The notes beneath the pieces were generated by a model. That model was not told where the DNA came from. It worked only from the letters and a program-made list of their open reading frames with translations, and made no database searches. From Cellulomonas humilata (GTDB taxonomy: Bacteria > Actinomycetota > Actinomycetes > Actinomycetales > Cellulomonadaceae), in the NCBI RefSeq assembly GCF_013359775.1, contig NZ_JABMCI010000060.1:62001-126000 (forward strand): a DNA stretch of 64,000 nucleotides. The letters run 5' to 3'. Positions 8,467 to 16,713 of the stretch are shown piece by piece; the first letter of the stretch is position 1; each line of letters begins with the position of its first letter. The translations under genes and the position numbers were made by a program.

Positions 8467-8649
8467 CTACTTCTTCTGCTCGTCCAGGTACTCCTTGGCC
8501 TTCTCGACGACGCTGTCGACCTGGCTGTCCTGGGTGTCGTTGGTCCGCGACTTGACGGCCTCGCCGGCCTTGTCGAGCGCGTCCTTCGCCTGCTCCTCGT
8601 GCCCGCTCAGGGCGTCCTTCGCCTTGCCGACCAGATCCTCGATACCCAT
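8467..8649 (-). CDS. MT0933/Rv0909-like antitoxin-family small protein
   Basis: A 60-residue, highly charged, helical protein ([20 protein letters not shown] at the start, [14 protein letters not shown] at the end). The repeated KAKDAL / DKAGEAV pattern matches the MT0933-like antitoxin family named after Rv0909. Outside mycobacteria, members usually lack a linked toxin, and none is recognisable next to this one, so a toxin-antitoxin role is doubtful; a stress-induced CsbD-like role is equally plausible. AGAAGGGCACGTCCC precedes the ATG and provides the ribosome binding site. Confidence 0.75.
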   Translation of the reverse strand: MGIEDLVGKAKDALSGHEEQAKDALDKAGEAVKSRTNDTQDSQVDSVVEKAKEYLDEQKK

Positions 8650-8676
8650 GGGACGTGCCCTTCTCTCGGAGACGCC

Positions 8677-10113
8677 TCAGTCTGACCCCGCCGCCGCGGG
8701 CTCGCCCACCGAGCCGTGCTCGACCGTGGTGCGGGGCATGGAGGCAGCGGCGGCGACGGTGGCCAGCGCGACCAGGGTCACGGCGCCGAACGCGAGGGTG
8801 ACGGCGTCGCCGAACTGCTCCGGGTTCTGCGTGGGGGTCTGGCCGCCCATGAGCGCGTTGACCAGGGCGCCGAGCGCCGCGACGCCGACCGCGCTGCCCA
8901 TGGACCGCGCGAACAGGTTGGCGCCCGTGACCACCCCGCGGTCGCCCCAGCCGACGCTCGACTGGGCGGCGATGAGGCTCGGGGACGCGACGAGCCCGAG
9001 CCCGATGCCCGAGACGAAGCACGCGAGGCCGACGGCCCAGATCGACGGGTGGGTCGAGGCGACCGCGAGCCCGGCGGTACCCAGCACCACGACGCCGGAA
9101 CCGATGAGCATGGTGGTGCGGAAGCCCAGTCGCAGGAACAGGCGCCCCGACTGCGACGCGGCGATCGGCCAGCCGATGGTGAGCGCCGCGAGCGTGAGGC
9201 CGGACGTCAGCGGCGAGACGTCGAGCAGCGCCTCCAGGAACGTCGGCACGTACGACGTGAGTCCGATGAGGATGATCCCGACACCCACGCCCACCAACGC
9301 CGACGCCCGCAGCAGCCGCCGCGAGAACACCCACAAGGGCAGCACGGGCTCCTCGGCGCGCAGCTCCACGCGGACGAACGCGACCAGCAGCACGCTGCCG
9401 ACGACGAACGCCCCGACGCTCGGCACGGAGAGCCACTCCCACGCGTTCCCGCCCTCGAGCAGCGCCAGGATCAGCAGGCTCATCCCGGTGGTGAGCAGCA
9501 CACCGCCGGCCCAGTCGATCCGGTGGCTGGTGCGTTCGACGGTCTCGTGGAGGTAGCGGACCAGCAGCCAGGCCGCGGCCAGGCACAGCGGGATGTTGAC
9601 GAAGAAGATCCAGTTCCAGGAGAGGAACTCGGAGAACAGCCCGCCGAGGGTGGGCCCGACCACCGACGAGACGCCCCAGACGCTCGCGATGTACCCCTGC
9701 GCCTTGGCGCGCTCGGCGACCGTGTAGATGTCCCCCGCGATGGTGATGGCCATCGGCTGCACGGCGCCGGCGCCGAGGCCCTGGATCGCGCGGAAGGCGA
9801 TGAGCGCGGGCATGCTCCACGCGAACCCGCAGAGGATCGAGCCGAGCAGGAACAGGCCGATGCCGAGGAGCACGACCGGCTTGCGGCCGATGGTGTCCGC
9901 CAGCTTGGAGTAGATCGGGACGCTCACCGCCTGGGTGAGCAGGTAGACGGAGAACAGCCACGGGAAGCTGGTGAAGCCGCCGAGGTCCGCGACGATCGTG
10001 GGCACCGCGGTGGCCAGGATGGTGGCGTCGATGGCGACCAGGCCGGTGGTGACCATGATGGCGACCAGGATCGGGCCGCGGTCGGAACGGAATCCGACGC
10101 CGGTGCTGCTCAG
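8677..10113 (-). CDS. MFS drug exporter, DHA2/EmrB family
   Basis: A multidrug-proton antiporter with 12-14 membrane helices. Motif C-like DATILATAVPTIVADLGG is in helix 1 and the loop 2-3 signature reads KLADTIGRKPVVLLG. The first ATG (10056) would fall inside helix 1. A CTG at 10113, seven bases after GGAGGAG, adds 19 residues (LSSTGVGFRSDRGPILVAI) and completes helix 1, so I choose it, giving 478 residues. This unusual start decides the N-terminus. Divergent from the S33 hydrolase with a 47-base gap. Confidence 0.85.
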   Translation of the reverse strand: MSSTGVGFRSDRGPILVAIMVTTGLVAIDATILATAVPTIVADLGGFTSFPWLFSVYLLTQAVSVPIYSKLADTIGRKPVVLLGIGLFLLGSILCGFAWSMPALIAFRAIQGLGAGAVQPMAITIAGDIYTVAERAKAQGYIASVWGVSSVVGPTLGGLFSEFLSWNWIFFVNIPLCLAAAWLLVRYLHETVERTSHRIDWAGGVLLTTGMSLLILALLEGGNAWEWLSVPSVGAFVVGSVLLVAFVRVELRAEEPVLPLWVFSRRLLRASALVGVGVGIILIGLTSYVPTFLEALLDVSPLTSGLTLAALTIGWPIAASQSGRLFLRLGFRTTMLIGSGVVVLGTAGLAVASTHPSIWAVGLACFVSGIGLGLVASPSLIAAQSSVGWGDRGVVTGANLFARSMGSAVGVAALGALVNALMGGQTPTQNPEQFGDAVTLAFGAVTLVALATVAAAASMPRTTVEHGSVGEPAAAGSD

Positions 10114-10160
10114 GGGGATCTCCTCCGGTGGTGGATCGTGCTCGACCCTAGGCTGGCGGT

Positions 10161-11441
10161 GTGACGCACGAGTATGCGATGACGGGGTTCACCGTGCGCG
10201 AGCACCGGGTGGAGGTGCCCGTCGACTGGTCCGCGCCGGATCGGTTCGGGTCCCTCGAGGTGTTCGCGCGCGAGCTGGTGGACCCCGAGCAGGCGTCCGA
10301 CGACCTGCCCCTGCTGCTCTTCCTCCAGGGTGGACCGGGCGGTCAGGGTCCGCGACCGTTGGGCGGCGGCTGGATCGCGAAGGCCCTGGAGACGTACCGC
10401 GTGATCCTGCTGGACCAGCGGGGGACCGGGCGCTCGTCGCCCGTGGACGGTCGCGTGATCAGCGGGTTCGACGACGCCGCTCGGGCCGCCGACTACCTCG
10501 CGTGCTTCCGCGCGGACGCGATCGTCGAGGACGCCGAGCACCTGCGGCGGACCGTGTACGGGGGTCGGCAGTGGGCAACCCTGGGGCAGTCGTACGGCGG
10601 GTTCGTCACGCTCACCTACCTGTCGCGGCACCCCGGCGCGCTGACCCGGTGCTTCGTCACCGGCGGGCTGCCGCCGGCGACGGCCACGGCCGAGGAGGTG
10701 TACGCGCACACGTACCGACGTCAGGCGGCGCGCAACCGCGAGCTCGCCCGGCTGCACCCGGCGGACGTGCCGCTGCTGGGACGGATCGCGGACCGTCTGG
10801 ACGGGGTGGCCCTGCCCAACGGCGACCCGTTCACGCCGGAACGCCTCCAGCAGCTGGGCATGCCGCTCGGCATGAGCACCGGGGTCGACGAGGTGCACTG
10901 GCTGCTGGACACCGCGCTGGGCTCCGACGGGTCGCCCTCCCACGGGTTCCTCGCGGCGGTCGCCGACCGGACCGGGTTCGACGCGAACCCGCTGTACGCG
11001 GTGCTCCAGGAGGTCATCTACCACCAGGGCGACCGCGAGCCGGGCTGGGCCGCGCAGGCCGAGCACGACCGGTGCCCGCCGTTCGCGGCCGACGCCCGCC
11101 CGCTGCTGCTCACGGGCGAGGTGATCTTCCCCTGGATGTACGACCAGCACGCCGTGCTGCGGCCGTTCCGCGGTGCCGCCGACGAGCTCGCTGCGCGCAC
11201 GTCGTGGCCGGCGCTCTACGACCTGGACCGGCTGGCGTCGAACGAGGTGCCGGTGGCGTCCGTGCAGTACTACGACGACCCGTACGTGGACCTGGACCTC
11301 GCGCTGGCCACGGACGTCGGCCACCTGGACGTCTGGATCACCAACGAGCACCTGCACGACGGGCTCCGCGTGGCCGGCGACACGATCCTGCCGCGGCTGT
11401 TCGACCTCGCGGCGGGCAAGGCGCACGTCACGGGGCGCTAG
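10161..11441 (+). CDS. S33-family alpha/beta hydrolase (proline iminopeptidase-like)
   Basis: A 426-residue serine hydrolase. The oxyanion region reads LLLFLQGGPGGQGPRPLGG, the following LLDQRGTGRSSPV is the family hallmark, and the nucleophile elbow is GQSYGGF (Ser in GxSxG). Likely acid and histidine are in the C-terminal part, with ATDVGHLDVW as the probable histidine strand. Prolyl aminopeptidases of this size (about 420 residues) release N-terminal proline from peptides in the cytosol. The GTG start is near the divergent exporter. It ends in a CTAG shared with the next convergent gene. Confidence 0.87.
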   Translation: MTHEYAMTGFTVREHRVEVPVDWSAPDRFGSLEVFARELVDPEQASDDLPLLLFLQGGPGGQGPRPLGGGWIAKALETYRVILLDQRGTGRSSPVDGRVISGFDDAARAADYLACFRADAIVEDAEHLRRTVYGGRQWATLGQSYGGFVTLTYLSRHPGALTRCFVTGGLPPATATAEEVYAHTYRRQAARNRELARLHPADVPLLGRIADRLDGVALPNGDPFTPERLQQLGMPLGMSTGVDEVHWLLDTALGSDGSPSHGFLAAVADRTGFDANPLYAVLQEVIYHQGDREPGWAAQAEHDRCPPFAADARPLLLTGEVIFPWMYDQHAVLRPFRGAADELAARTSWPALYDLDRLASNEVPVASVQYYDDPYVDLDLALATDVGHLDVWITNEHLHDGLRVAGDTILPRLFDLAAGKAHVTGR

Positions 11442-11872
11442 GCGTCCGGACGTGCCTCGTGGCCCGGGCGGCCGTGGGTGCGGTTCTCCTCCTTGAGCCG
11501 CGCCTCGTACACGTGCCGACGACCGGCCATGAGCTCGTCGCGGACGCGCTTCTCCGCCGCCTCGAACACCCGGTAGTACTGCTCGTCGTACTCCTCGACC
11601 ACCTGGAACGTCCACCGGCCCGGCAGCACGTTGCGGCCGACGAGCTCGGCGCGGAGCTCGTCGGCCAGCTCTTGGTGCCCCGCGTCCGCCAGCTGGTCCA
11701 GGGCCTCGGCCAGCTCGTTGTCCGCGCGGCCCGTGAGCCGGTGGAACGCGTAGAGCATGCCGCGGGCGTGCTCGACCACCTCGAACGCGGCGGTCAGGGC
11801 GCCGACCGCGTCGACGACCTCCTCCGGGGTGCCCGGAGGCTCGCGGTGGGCGTCGTCGCGCTCGTCGGCCAT
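11438..11872 (-). CDS. Conserved acidic helical protein of unknown function
   Basis: A 144-residue cytoplasmic protein that I do not recognise. It is mostly helical and charged: EEVVDAVGALTAAFEVVEHARGMLYAFHRLTG, then a C-terminal EEYDEQYYRVFEAAEKRVRDELM and a His/Arg-rich tail. It has no signal peptide, membrane helix or cofactor motif. The ATG at 11872 is used; the longer form starting at 11917 would overlap the SRPBCC promoter region. Convergent with the S33 hydrolase via CTAG. Confidence 0.7.
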   Translation of the reverse strand: MADERDDAHREPPGTPEEVVDAVGALTAAFEVVEHARGMLYAFHRLTGRADNELAEALDQLADAGHQELADELRAELVGRNVLPGRWTFQVVEEYDEQYYRVFEAAEKRVRDELMAGRRHVYEARLKEENRTHGRPGHEARPDA

Positions 11873-11921
11873 GTGTCGATCGTGGCCGCGCGCACCCGAT
11901 CGCGCTCGTCGGACCAATGTG

Positions 11922-11982
11922 CAATCAGATGGTTGCTATTCGACGCGACCGCGCTTATCGTCGATCTGCAACCAAACCATTG
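11922..11982. promoter_or_regulatory. Promoter with flanking inverted operator-like half-sites
   Basis: This unusually AT-rich stretch carries two inverted copies of CAATnnnnTGGTTG (11922-11935, and reversed at 11969-11982); the second lies in its own dyad TGCAA...TTGCA. Between them a plausible sigma-70 promoter reads TTGCTA (11933-11938), 17 bases, TATCGT (11956-11961), placing transcription start on the second half-site. The layout suggests repressor control of the SRPBCC gene; the regulator is not identified. Confidence 0.6.
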
Positions 11983-12001
11983 CAGATGCGAGGAGCAGAC
12001 C

Positions 12002-12496
12002 ATGAGCCAGGACTTCACGACGACCTACACGGTCGACCAGACACCCGCCGAGGTGTTCGCGGCCGTCACCGACGTGCGCGGCTGGTGGGTCGACGCGATC
12101 GAGGGCGGGACAGCCGAGCTGGGCGACGAGTTCACCTTCCACAACGAGCCCATCCACCGGTCCGTCCAGCGGCTGACCGCGGTGGTGCCGGGGGAGCGCG
12201 TCGAGTGGCTGGTCCTCGAGGCGGAGCTGAACTTCGTCGAGGACACGGCCGAGTGGGTGGGCACGCGGATCCGGTTCGACATCACCCCGACCGACTCCGG
12301 TACCCGCCTCACGTTCACGCACGTCGGGCTGGTGCCGGCGCACGAGTGCTACGAGATCTGCCACGACGCGTGGAGCTGGTACATCAACGTCAGCCTCAAG
12401 CGCCGGATCACCACCGGCGTCGGCCAGCCGGGTCAGGTGCCGGCCGAGGCGCTGCGCACGCCGGTGGTGCTGGGCGCCGTGCTCACGGACGGATGA
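12002..12496 (+). CDS. SRPBCC-family (AHSA1-like) protein
   Basis: A 164-residue START/SRPBCC-fold protein. It opens with FTTTYTVDQTPAEVFAAVTDVRGWW, the first strand and helix of the hydrophobic-ligand cavity, and continues through GDEFTFHN and a TRIRFDITPTDSGTRLTFTHVGL strand pair before the closing helix. Such proteins bind lipophilic ligands and often accompany ArsR regulators, though none is adjacent. GAGGAG upstream gives a good ribosome binding site, and a promoter with operator-like repeats precedes it. Its 3' end overlaps the convergent IclR gene by 14 bases. Confidence 0.88.
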   Translation: MSQDFTTTYTVDQTPAEVFAAVTDVRGWWVDAIEGGTAELGDEFTFHNEPIHRSVQRLTAVVPGERVEWLVLEAELNFVEDTAEWVGTRIRFDITPTDSGTRLTFTHVGLVPAHECYEICHDAWSWYINVSLKRRITTGVGQPGQVPAEALRTPVVLGAVLTDG

Positions 12497-13313
12497 GGCC
12501 CGGGCTGGACAGGTGGTCGCGGGCGGCGAGGAGCTCGGAGACGATGAGCTCCTCGCGTCCCGGGCTCAGCGACGCCTTCATGAGCGAGGCGCCGAGCGCG
12601 AGCGGTTCCGACCCCGGACGCTTCGGGGGGAGCAGGACGGCCAGGCCGTACACGCCGGCGTTCGTCTCCCCGTCGTCGACGGCGTAGCCGCGCTCGCGGG
12701 TGGCCTCGAGCTTGGCCAGCAGGCCGTCGACCGTCGTCACCGAGTTCTCGGTCCACGCGGGCAGCGACCCGGCCGCCTGGAACCGGTCGCGCACGGCGGC
12801 CGGGTCCAGCTCCGCGAGCAGCACGGAGCCGACCGCGGTGACGGTCGCGGGGAAGCGGTCACCCACCGTCGCCGACAGCCGCAGCGGCGCGCGACCCTCG
12901 TGGCGCGCGAGGTAGAGCACCGACGTGCCGTCGAGCATCGCGATCTGGAGCAGCTCGTGCTGCAGGACGACCGACTCGGCGCACACGCGGTAGAACTCGC
13001 GGATCAGGTCGAAGCCGCGCACGTAGGCGCCGCCGAGCTCCACGGTCTTGCGGCCGAGGGCGTACCCGAGCTCGTTCTTGGAGACCAGGTGCGCCTGCTC
13101 GAGGGCGATGCAGAGGTTGAGCGTCGAGGACTTCGCCAGTCCGAGGGTCCTCGCGATGTCCGTCAGCCCGAGCGGTCGACCCTGCTCGGCGAGCAGGGTG
13201 AGGATCGCGGCCGCGCGGGTGACGGCAGGGGCTGGGCTCTTGTCGTCGTCCTCGATCGGTGGCACCGGTGCACGTCCTGGAGAGTGGGTCGAGGGGATCG
13301 GGGCTGCGGTCAT
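12483..13313 (-). CDS. IclR-family transcriptional regulator
   Basis: A 276-residue regulator. The winged HTH lies at about residues 30-95 (VTRAAAILTLLAEQGRPLGLTDIARTLGLAKSST...) and the C-terminal GAF-like effector domain includes LLQIAMLDGTSVLYLARHEG and AVGSVLLAEL. It is the last gene of a minus-strand run with the 2-hydroxyacid dehydrogenase (24-base gap) and FAH-family gene, so it probably controls that catabolic operon and perhaps the divergent dehydrogenase at 15369. Effector unknown; a small carboxylic acid would be typical of the family. Confidence 0.92.
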   Translation of the reverse strand: MTAAPIPSTHSPGRAPVPPIEDDDKSPAPAVTRAAAILTLLAEQGRPLGLTDIARTLGLAKSSTLNLCIALEQAHLVSKNELGYALGRKTVELGGAYVRGFDLIREFYRVCAESVVLQHELLQIAMLDGTSVLYLARHEGRAPLRLSATVGDRFPATVTAVGSVLLAELDPAAVRDRFQAAGSLPAWTENSVTTVDGLLAKLEATRERGYAVDDGETNAGVYGLAVLLPPKRPGSEPLALGASLMKASLSPGREELIVSELLAARDHLSSPGLIRP

Positions 13314-13337
13314 CGTAGGCTCGGCGGGCGCGGCCGG

Positions 13338-14396
13338 TCAGTAGAAGTGGACGGTGTCCACGCGGTTGACCAGCGGCTGGGCGTCGAGCAGGCGGGTGGC
13401 GTTCGCGGCGAACAGCTCGGCGATCAACCGGTCCTCGTTCTCGTTCAGCGCCGCGGTGTGCGGGGAGACCAGCACGTTGTCCATCGCCCAGAGCGGGTCG
13501 TCGTGCGGCAGCGGCTCGGTGCTGAACACGTCGAGCCCGGCGAACCCGACCCGGCCGTCCTGGAGCGCCTCGACGAGCGCGCCCTGGTCGATGACGTTGC
13601 CCCGGCCGACGCTGGCCACGATCACCCCGGGCTTGACCGCGGCGAAGACGTCCCGCCCGATCATGTGGTGGGTGCTCGCGGTGCCCGGCAGCGTGTTGAC
13701 GATCGCGTCCGCCTGACCGACCACGGCGAGCAGCTCCTCGGGCGGGACGACCTGCGCCGCCGGGCCGAGCTCGAGAGGGGTGCGGTTGACCCCGATGACC
13801 CGCGCGCCGAGGGCGGCGAACAGGGTGGCGACGCCTCGCCCGATGTTGCCCATGCCGACGACCAGCACGGTCATCTCGCTGACCTGCTGCATGGCCCACC
13901 GTTCGCTCCACTCGCGCGCGGCCTGCTGAGCCCGCAGTCGCGGGAGCGACTTGGCGCCAGCGAGCACGACGAACAGGGCGAACTCGGCGAGCGGGGTGCT
14001 GTGGGGACCTGCGGAGGTGGAGAACGCGATGCGTGCCAGCTCGTCGGCCGTGAGATCGGCGGCCTTGACCTGACCGCCACCCCCGGCGGCCATGGTGTGC
14101 ACCCAGCGCAGCCCCGGGTTGGCGCGGATGGTCCGCGCCAGAGACTCCGGGTCGGTGTCCGGCAGCCCGTACAGCGCGTCCGCCGTGTCGACGAGGGCGT
14201 CGAACCGGGCCTGGTCGTCGGCGGAGCGACGGAAGGCAGGGTCGCCCTCGTGGTCGCCGGGCCAGCGCATGGGCGGGAGCAGCCCCTGCTCGCACACGAC
14301 GTCGATCCGCGGCTCGAGCCGGCTGAGCAGCGCGCAGTGCTCGTCGGTCAGCGGGGTGGCGACGACCACCCGGAGGCGATGCGAGGGGGTGCTCAT
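13338..14396 (-). CDS. D-isomer 2-hydroxyacid dehydrogenase
   Basis: A 352-residue NAD(P)-dependent oxidoreductase. The Rossmann motif is GMGNIGRGVATLFAALGARV; the catalytic triad of the family is present: Arg in SVGRGNVIDQ, Glu in GLDVFSTEPLP and His in VSPHTAAL. It interconverts a 2-hydroxyacid and 2-oxoacid in the cytosol. GGAAGGGAG precedes the ATG, and the start overlaps the FAH gene stop as ATGA, so the two are translationally coupled. The IclR gene follows. The exact substrate cannot be read from sequence. Confidence 0.92.
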   Translation of the reverse strand: MSTPSHRLRVVVATPLTDEHCALLSRLEPRIDVVCEQGLLPPMRWPGDHEGDPAFRRSADDQARFDALVDTADALYGLPDTDPESLARTIRANPGLRWVHTMAAGGGGQVKAADLTADELARIAFSTSAGPHSTPLAEFALFVVLAGAKSLPRLRAQQAAREWSERWAMQQVSEMTVLVVGMGNIGRGVATLFAALGARVIGVNRTPLELGPAAQVVPPEELLAVVGQADAIVNTLPGTASTHHMIGRDVFAAVKPGVIVASVGRGNVIDQGALVEALQDGRVGFAGLDVFSTEPLPHDDPLWAMDNVLVSPHTAALNENEDRLIAELFAANATRLLDAQPLVNRVDTVHFY

Positions 14397-15160
14397 GGAG
14401 CTCCCTTCCCGGTGCGGTCGGCGGCCACGACGACGTTGCGCAGGGTGCCGAGCCCGTCGAGGGTGATGGCGGTCGTCGACCCGGCCACGACGATGGCCGA
14501 CGTGGCGGGCGCCCCGGTCAGGAGCAGGTCGCCCGGCCCGAGGGTGACGTGCGCGGTCACGTAGCAGAACGCCTCGACCGGGTCCCAGGCGAGCCCGGCG
14601 GTCGACGACGTGGCGACCCGCGCGCCGTCGACGTCCACCTCGATGCGGACGTCGGTGAGGGTCGACAGGTCGGTCTCGATCCACGGTCCGACGGGCGTGA
14701 ACCCGTCGCCGTTCTTCGCCTGCGTGAACAGCGAGTCCAGGGGCACCTGGTCCACGGCCGTGACGTCGTTGCCGATGGTCCAGCCGAGCACCACGTCGGC
14801 GAACTGGTCCGGTGTGACGTGACGGCAGGTGGTGCGGACGACGAGGGTCAGCTCGCCCTCCGCCTTGACCGCGCCCGCTCGCTCGTCGAGCCAGATCGGG
14901 TCGCCCGGACCGACGACGGTGCGTGCCGACTTCATGAAGGCCTGCGGGGGCACCCCGCGGTCGGCGGGTCCCGAGTTGTGCGCCATGCCCAGCACGACGG
15001 CCGGCTCGACGGGCGCGAGCAGCCGGGCGCCGTCCTGCGGGACGCGCACGCCGGTCCGCACGAGCGGCCGGGCGAAGAGGTCGACGACGACGGCCCAGTC
15101 GTCACCGTCGGCGACCGCGGGCACGGGACCGGCGTCCGTCGCGATGCGTGCCAGGCGCAT
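14393..15160 (-). CDS. Fumarylacetoacetate hydrolase-family protein
   Basis: A 255-residue member of the FAH superfamily, which acts on 2-oxo acids as hydratases, isomerases, decarboxylases or hydrolases. Visible landmarks are KSARTVVGPGDPIWL, VKAEGELTLVV with the paired glutamates that bind the metal, LGWTIGNDVTAVD and GLAWDPVEAFCYVT. The closing GPGDLLLTGAPATS is also typical. It heads the operon FAH / 2-hydroxyacid dehydrogenase / iclR, and a sigma-70-like promoter lies about 100 bases upstream. The pathway is probably degradation of a hydroxylated or dicarboxylic acid. Confidence 0.88.
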   Translation of the reverse strand: MRLARIATDAGPVPAVADGDDWAVVVDLFARPLVRTGVRVPQDGARLLAPVEPAVVLGMAHNSGPADRGVPPQAFMKSARTVVGPGDPIWLDERAGAVKAEGELTLVVRTTCRHVTPDQFADVVLGWTIGNDVTAVDQVPLDSLFTQAKNGDGFTPVGPWIETDLSTLTDVRIEVDVDGARVATSSTAGLAWDPVEAFCYVTAHVTLGPGDLLLTGAPATSAIVVAGSTTAITLDGLGTLRNVVVAADRTGKGAP

Positions 15161-15260
15161 CAGCGCACCTGGAGGTCGGAGAAGGAACTGCTCATCGACG
15201 GGTCTCCAGTCGTGGGTCGCTGTGGCGTGCGCCGTAGCCGCGTCGCCGGGTGGTGGCACG

Positions 15261-15299
15261 AGCGTATCAACCGGCTGACCGAAGTTCAAAGGAGCGAAC
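15261..15299 (-). promoter_or_regulatory. Promoter of the FAH / dehydrogenase / iclR operon with a dyad
   Basis: On the minus strand a -35 TTGAAC (15289-15284) is followed after 17 bases by -10 TACGCT (15266-15261). The -35 lies inside the dyad GTTC-n8-GAAC at 15284-15299, a plausible IclR operator. The 208-base divergent region also drives the plus-strand dehydrogenase. Confidence 0.55.
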
Positions 15300-15368
15300 A
15301 GCGTCGCAATGTGGTGCACTCTGATGAACAGGGTTAGCCAGGGTGGTCGCGACGGAGAGGTGCGGGAG

Positions 15369-16190
15369 ATGCCGGACGTCGGGTTCATCGGGCTGGGGAT
15401 CATGGGCCTGCCGATGGCGGGACACATCCTGGACGGGCTCCAGGGCTCGGGGTCGGCGCTGGTCGTCTGCTCCACGACCGCCGCGAAGGCGCAGGGACTG
15501 GTGGAGCGCGGCGCCGTGTGGGCCGACGGTGCGGGCGAGGTCGCGGCGCGCTGCGACGTCGTGGTCGTCATGGTGCGGGACATGCCCCAGGTGCGTGAGG
15601 TGGCGCAGGGGCTGCTCGCCGGGGCCGTCGGGCGGTTGACCGTCGTGGTCTGCTCGACGGTCTCCCCGCAGGACGTGCGTGACCTGGACGCGGAGCTCTC
15701 GGCGGCCAGTGCGGGCGCGGTGCGGGTGGTCGACGCGCCCGTCTCCGGCGGCCAGCAGGGCGCGGTCGCGGGGACCCTGTCGATCATGGTCGGCGGCCCA
15801 CCCGAGCTGGTCGACCGGCCGGTGTCCGTGCTCTCCGCGGCCGGGCGCCCGGTGCACCTGGGTCCGCTCGAGGCCGCGGTCGTCGCCGAGCGGGCGGGGC
15901 TCGACGTCGCGCAGCTCCTCGACCTGCTTCAGGGCGGCTACGCGGCGTCCACGATCCTGGCGGACAAGGCTGACCGGTACGCGCGAAAGGACTACGCGGT
16001 CTCCGGCGCGGCGAAGTTCTGGATCAAGGACCTCGCCGCCTATCGCGAGGAGGCCGAGATCACGGGGACGCGCACCGTCCTGGCGGACCGGCTGCACGAC
16101 ACCTTCTCCGAGCTGACCGCTGCCGGGTGGGGCGACGAGGACTCGACGGTCGTGCAGGCGTGGATCGAGGGGCGCCGACCGCTCACGTGA
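15369..16190 (+). CDS. 3-hydroxyisobutyrate dehydrogenase-like protein lacking the catalytic segment
   Basis: A 273-residue NAD-binding protein of the beta-hydroxyacid dehydrogenase family. The N-terminal GFIGLGIMGLPMAGHIL (Rossmann) and VDAPVSGGQQGAVAGTLSIMVGG (substrate loop) are intact. The usual sequence after VHLGP, a GxGxxxKxxxN segment with the catalytic lysine and asparagine, is missing: GPLEAAVVAERAGLD joins directly to the C-terminal domain. The protein is roughly 25-30 residues shorter than usual, in frame. It may be catalytically dead. GGAGAGG eight bases upstream supports the ATG at 15369. Divergent from the FAH operon; its stop overlaps the next gene in TCACGTGA. Confidence 0.85.
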   Translation: MPDVGFIGLGIMGLPMAGHILDGLQGSGSALVVCSTTAAKAQGLVERGAVWADGAGEVAARCDVVVVMVRDMPQVREVAQGLLAGAVGRLTVVVCSTVSPQDVRDLDAELSAASAGAVRVVDAPVSGGQQGAVAGTLSIMVGGPPELVDRPVSVLSAAGRPVHLGPLEAAVVAERAGLDVAQLLDLLQGGYAASTILADKADRYARKDYAVSGAAKFWIKDLAAYREEAEITGTRTVLADRLHDTFSELTAAGWGDEDSTVVQAWIEGRRPLT

Positions 16191-16713
16191 CGAGGTGCCC
16201 GTCGCGGCGCGGACGGGTCACCGTGAGCATGAGCGTGGCCCACAGGGCCGCGACCCCTGCACCGACGAGGAACCCGACGCCGACGGCGCTCGACGGGGGA
16301 CCGCTCTGGTGGTTGGCGAACGCGAACGACGTCATCCCGCCGCCGGTGCACGTGACGTCCCGGGTGGTCGGCGCGTAGATCGTCCCGACCAGCGTCACGA
16401 CCCCGAGCGTGGAGTCGTCGGCCGTGAGGTGCTCGTCCGCCAGGTCGAGCGTCGCGGGGACCTGCTCGGGCGTGAGCCAGGTGCAGGTGACCGCGTCGGG
16501 GTCGGTGACGTCCGCACCCCAGACCGCTAGGGTCCGCTCGCCCGCCTGTCCGGCCGCGCCGGCCACGACGGGTGCGGTCAGGGTGGGGCTCGGGGGAGCG
16601 CTCGCGCTGCGGAGCATGACCAGTCCGACGACTGCGAAGAGCACGACGCCGAACAGGGCGAGGAACCCGGACGCGCGGGCCACCCCGCGGACGAGGGTGC
16701 CGAGCTCGCTCAC
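16183..16713 (-). CDS. Two-helix membrane protein of unknown function
   Basis: A 176-residue envelope protein. An N-terminal helix (FLALFGVVLFAVVGLVML) and a C-terminal helix (VGVGFLVGAGVAALWATLML) flank an exported domain of about 100 residues containing two cysteines (VTCTWLTPEQVP and DVTCTGGGM) that could form a disulfide. I recognise no family. It is the last gene of a three-gene operon after the prepilin-like protein and lipoprotein; its GTG start overlaps the lipoprotein stop (GTGA). A role with these surface proteins is inferred from linkage. Confidence 0.72.
   Translation of the reverse strand: MSELGTLVRGVARASGFLALFGVVLFAVVGLVMLRSASAPPSPTLTAPVVAGAAGQAGERTLAVWGADVTDPDAVTCTWLTPEQVPATLDLADEHLTADDSTLGVVTLVGTIYAPTTRDVTCTGGGMTSFAFANHQSGPPSSAVGVGFLVGAGVAALWATLMLTVTRPRRDGHLVT

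Noticed and set aside
8467..8649. Toxin-antitoxin module
   Set aside because: The small protein matches an antitoxin family but no toxin gene is adjacent.
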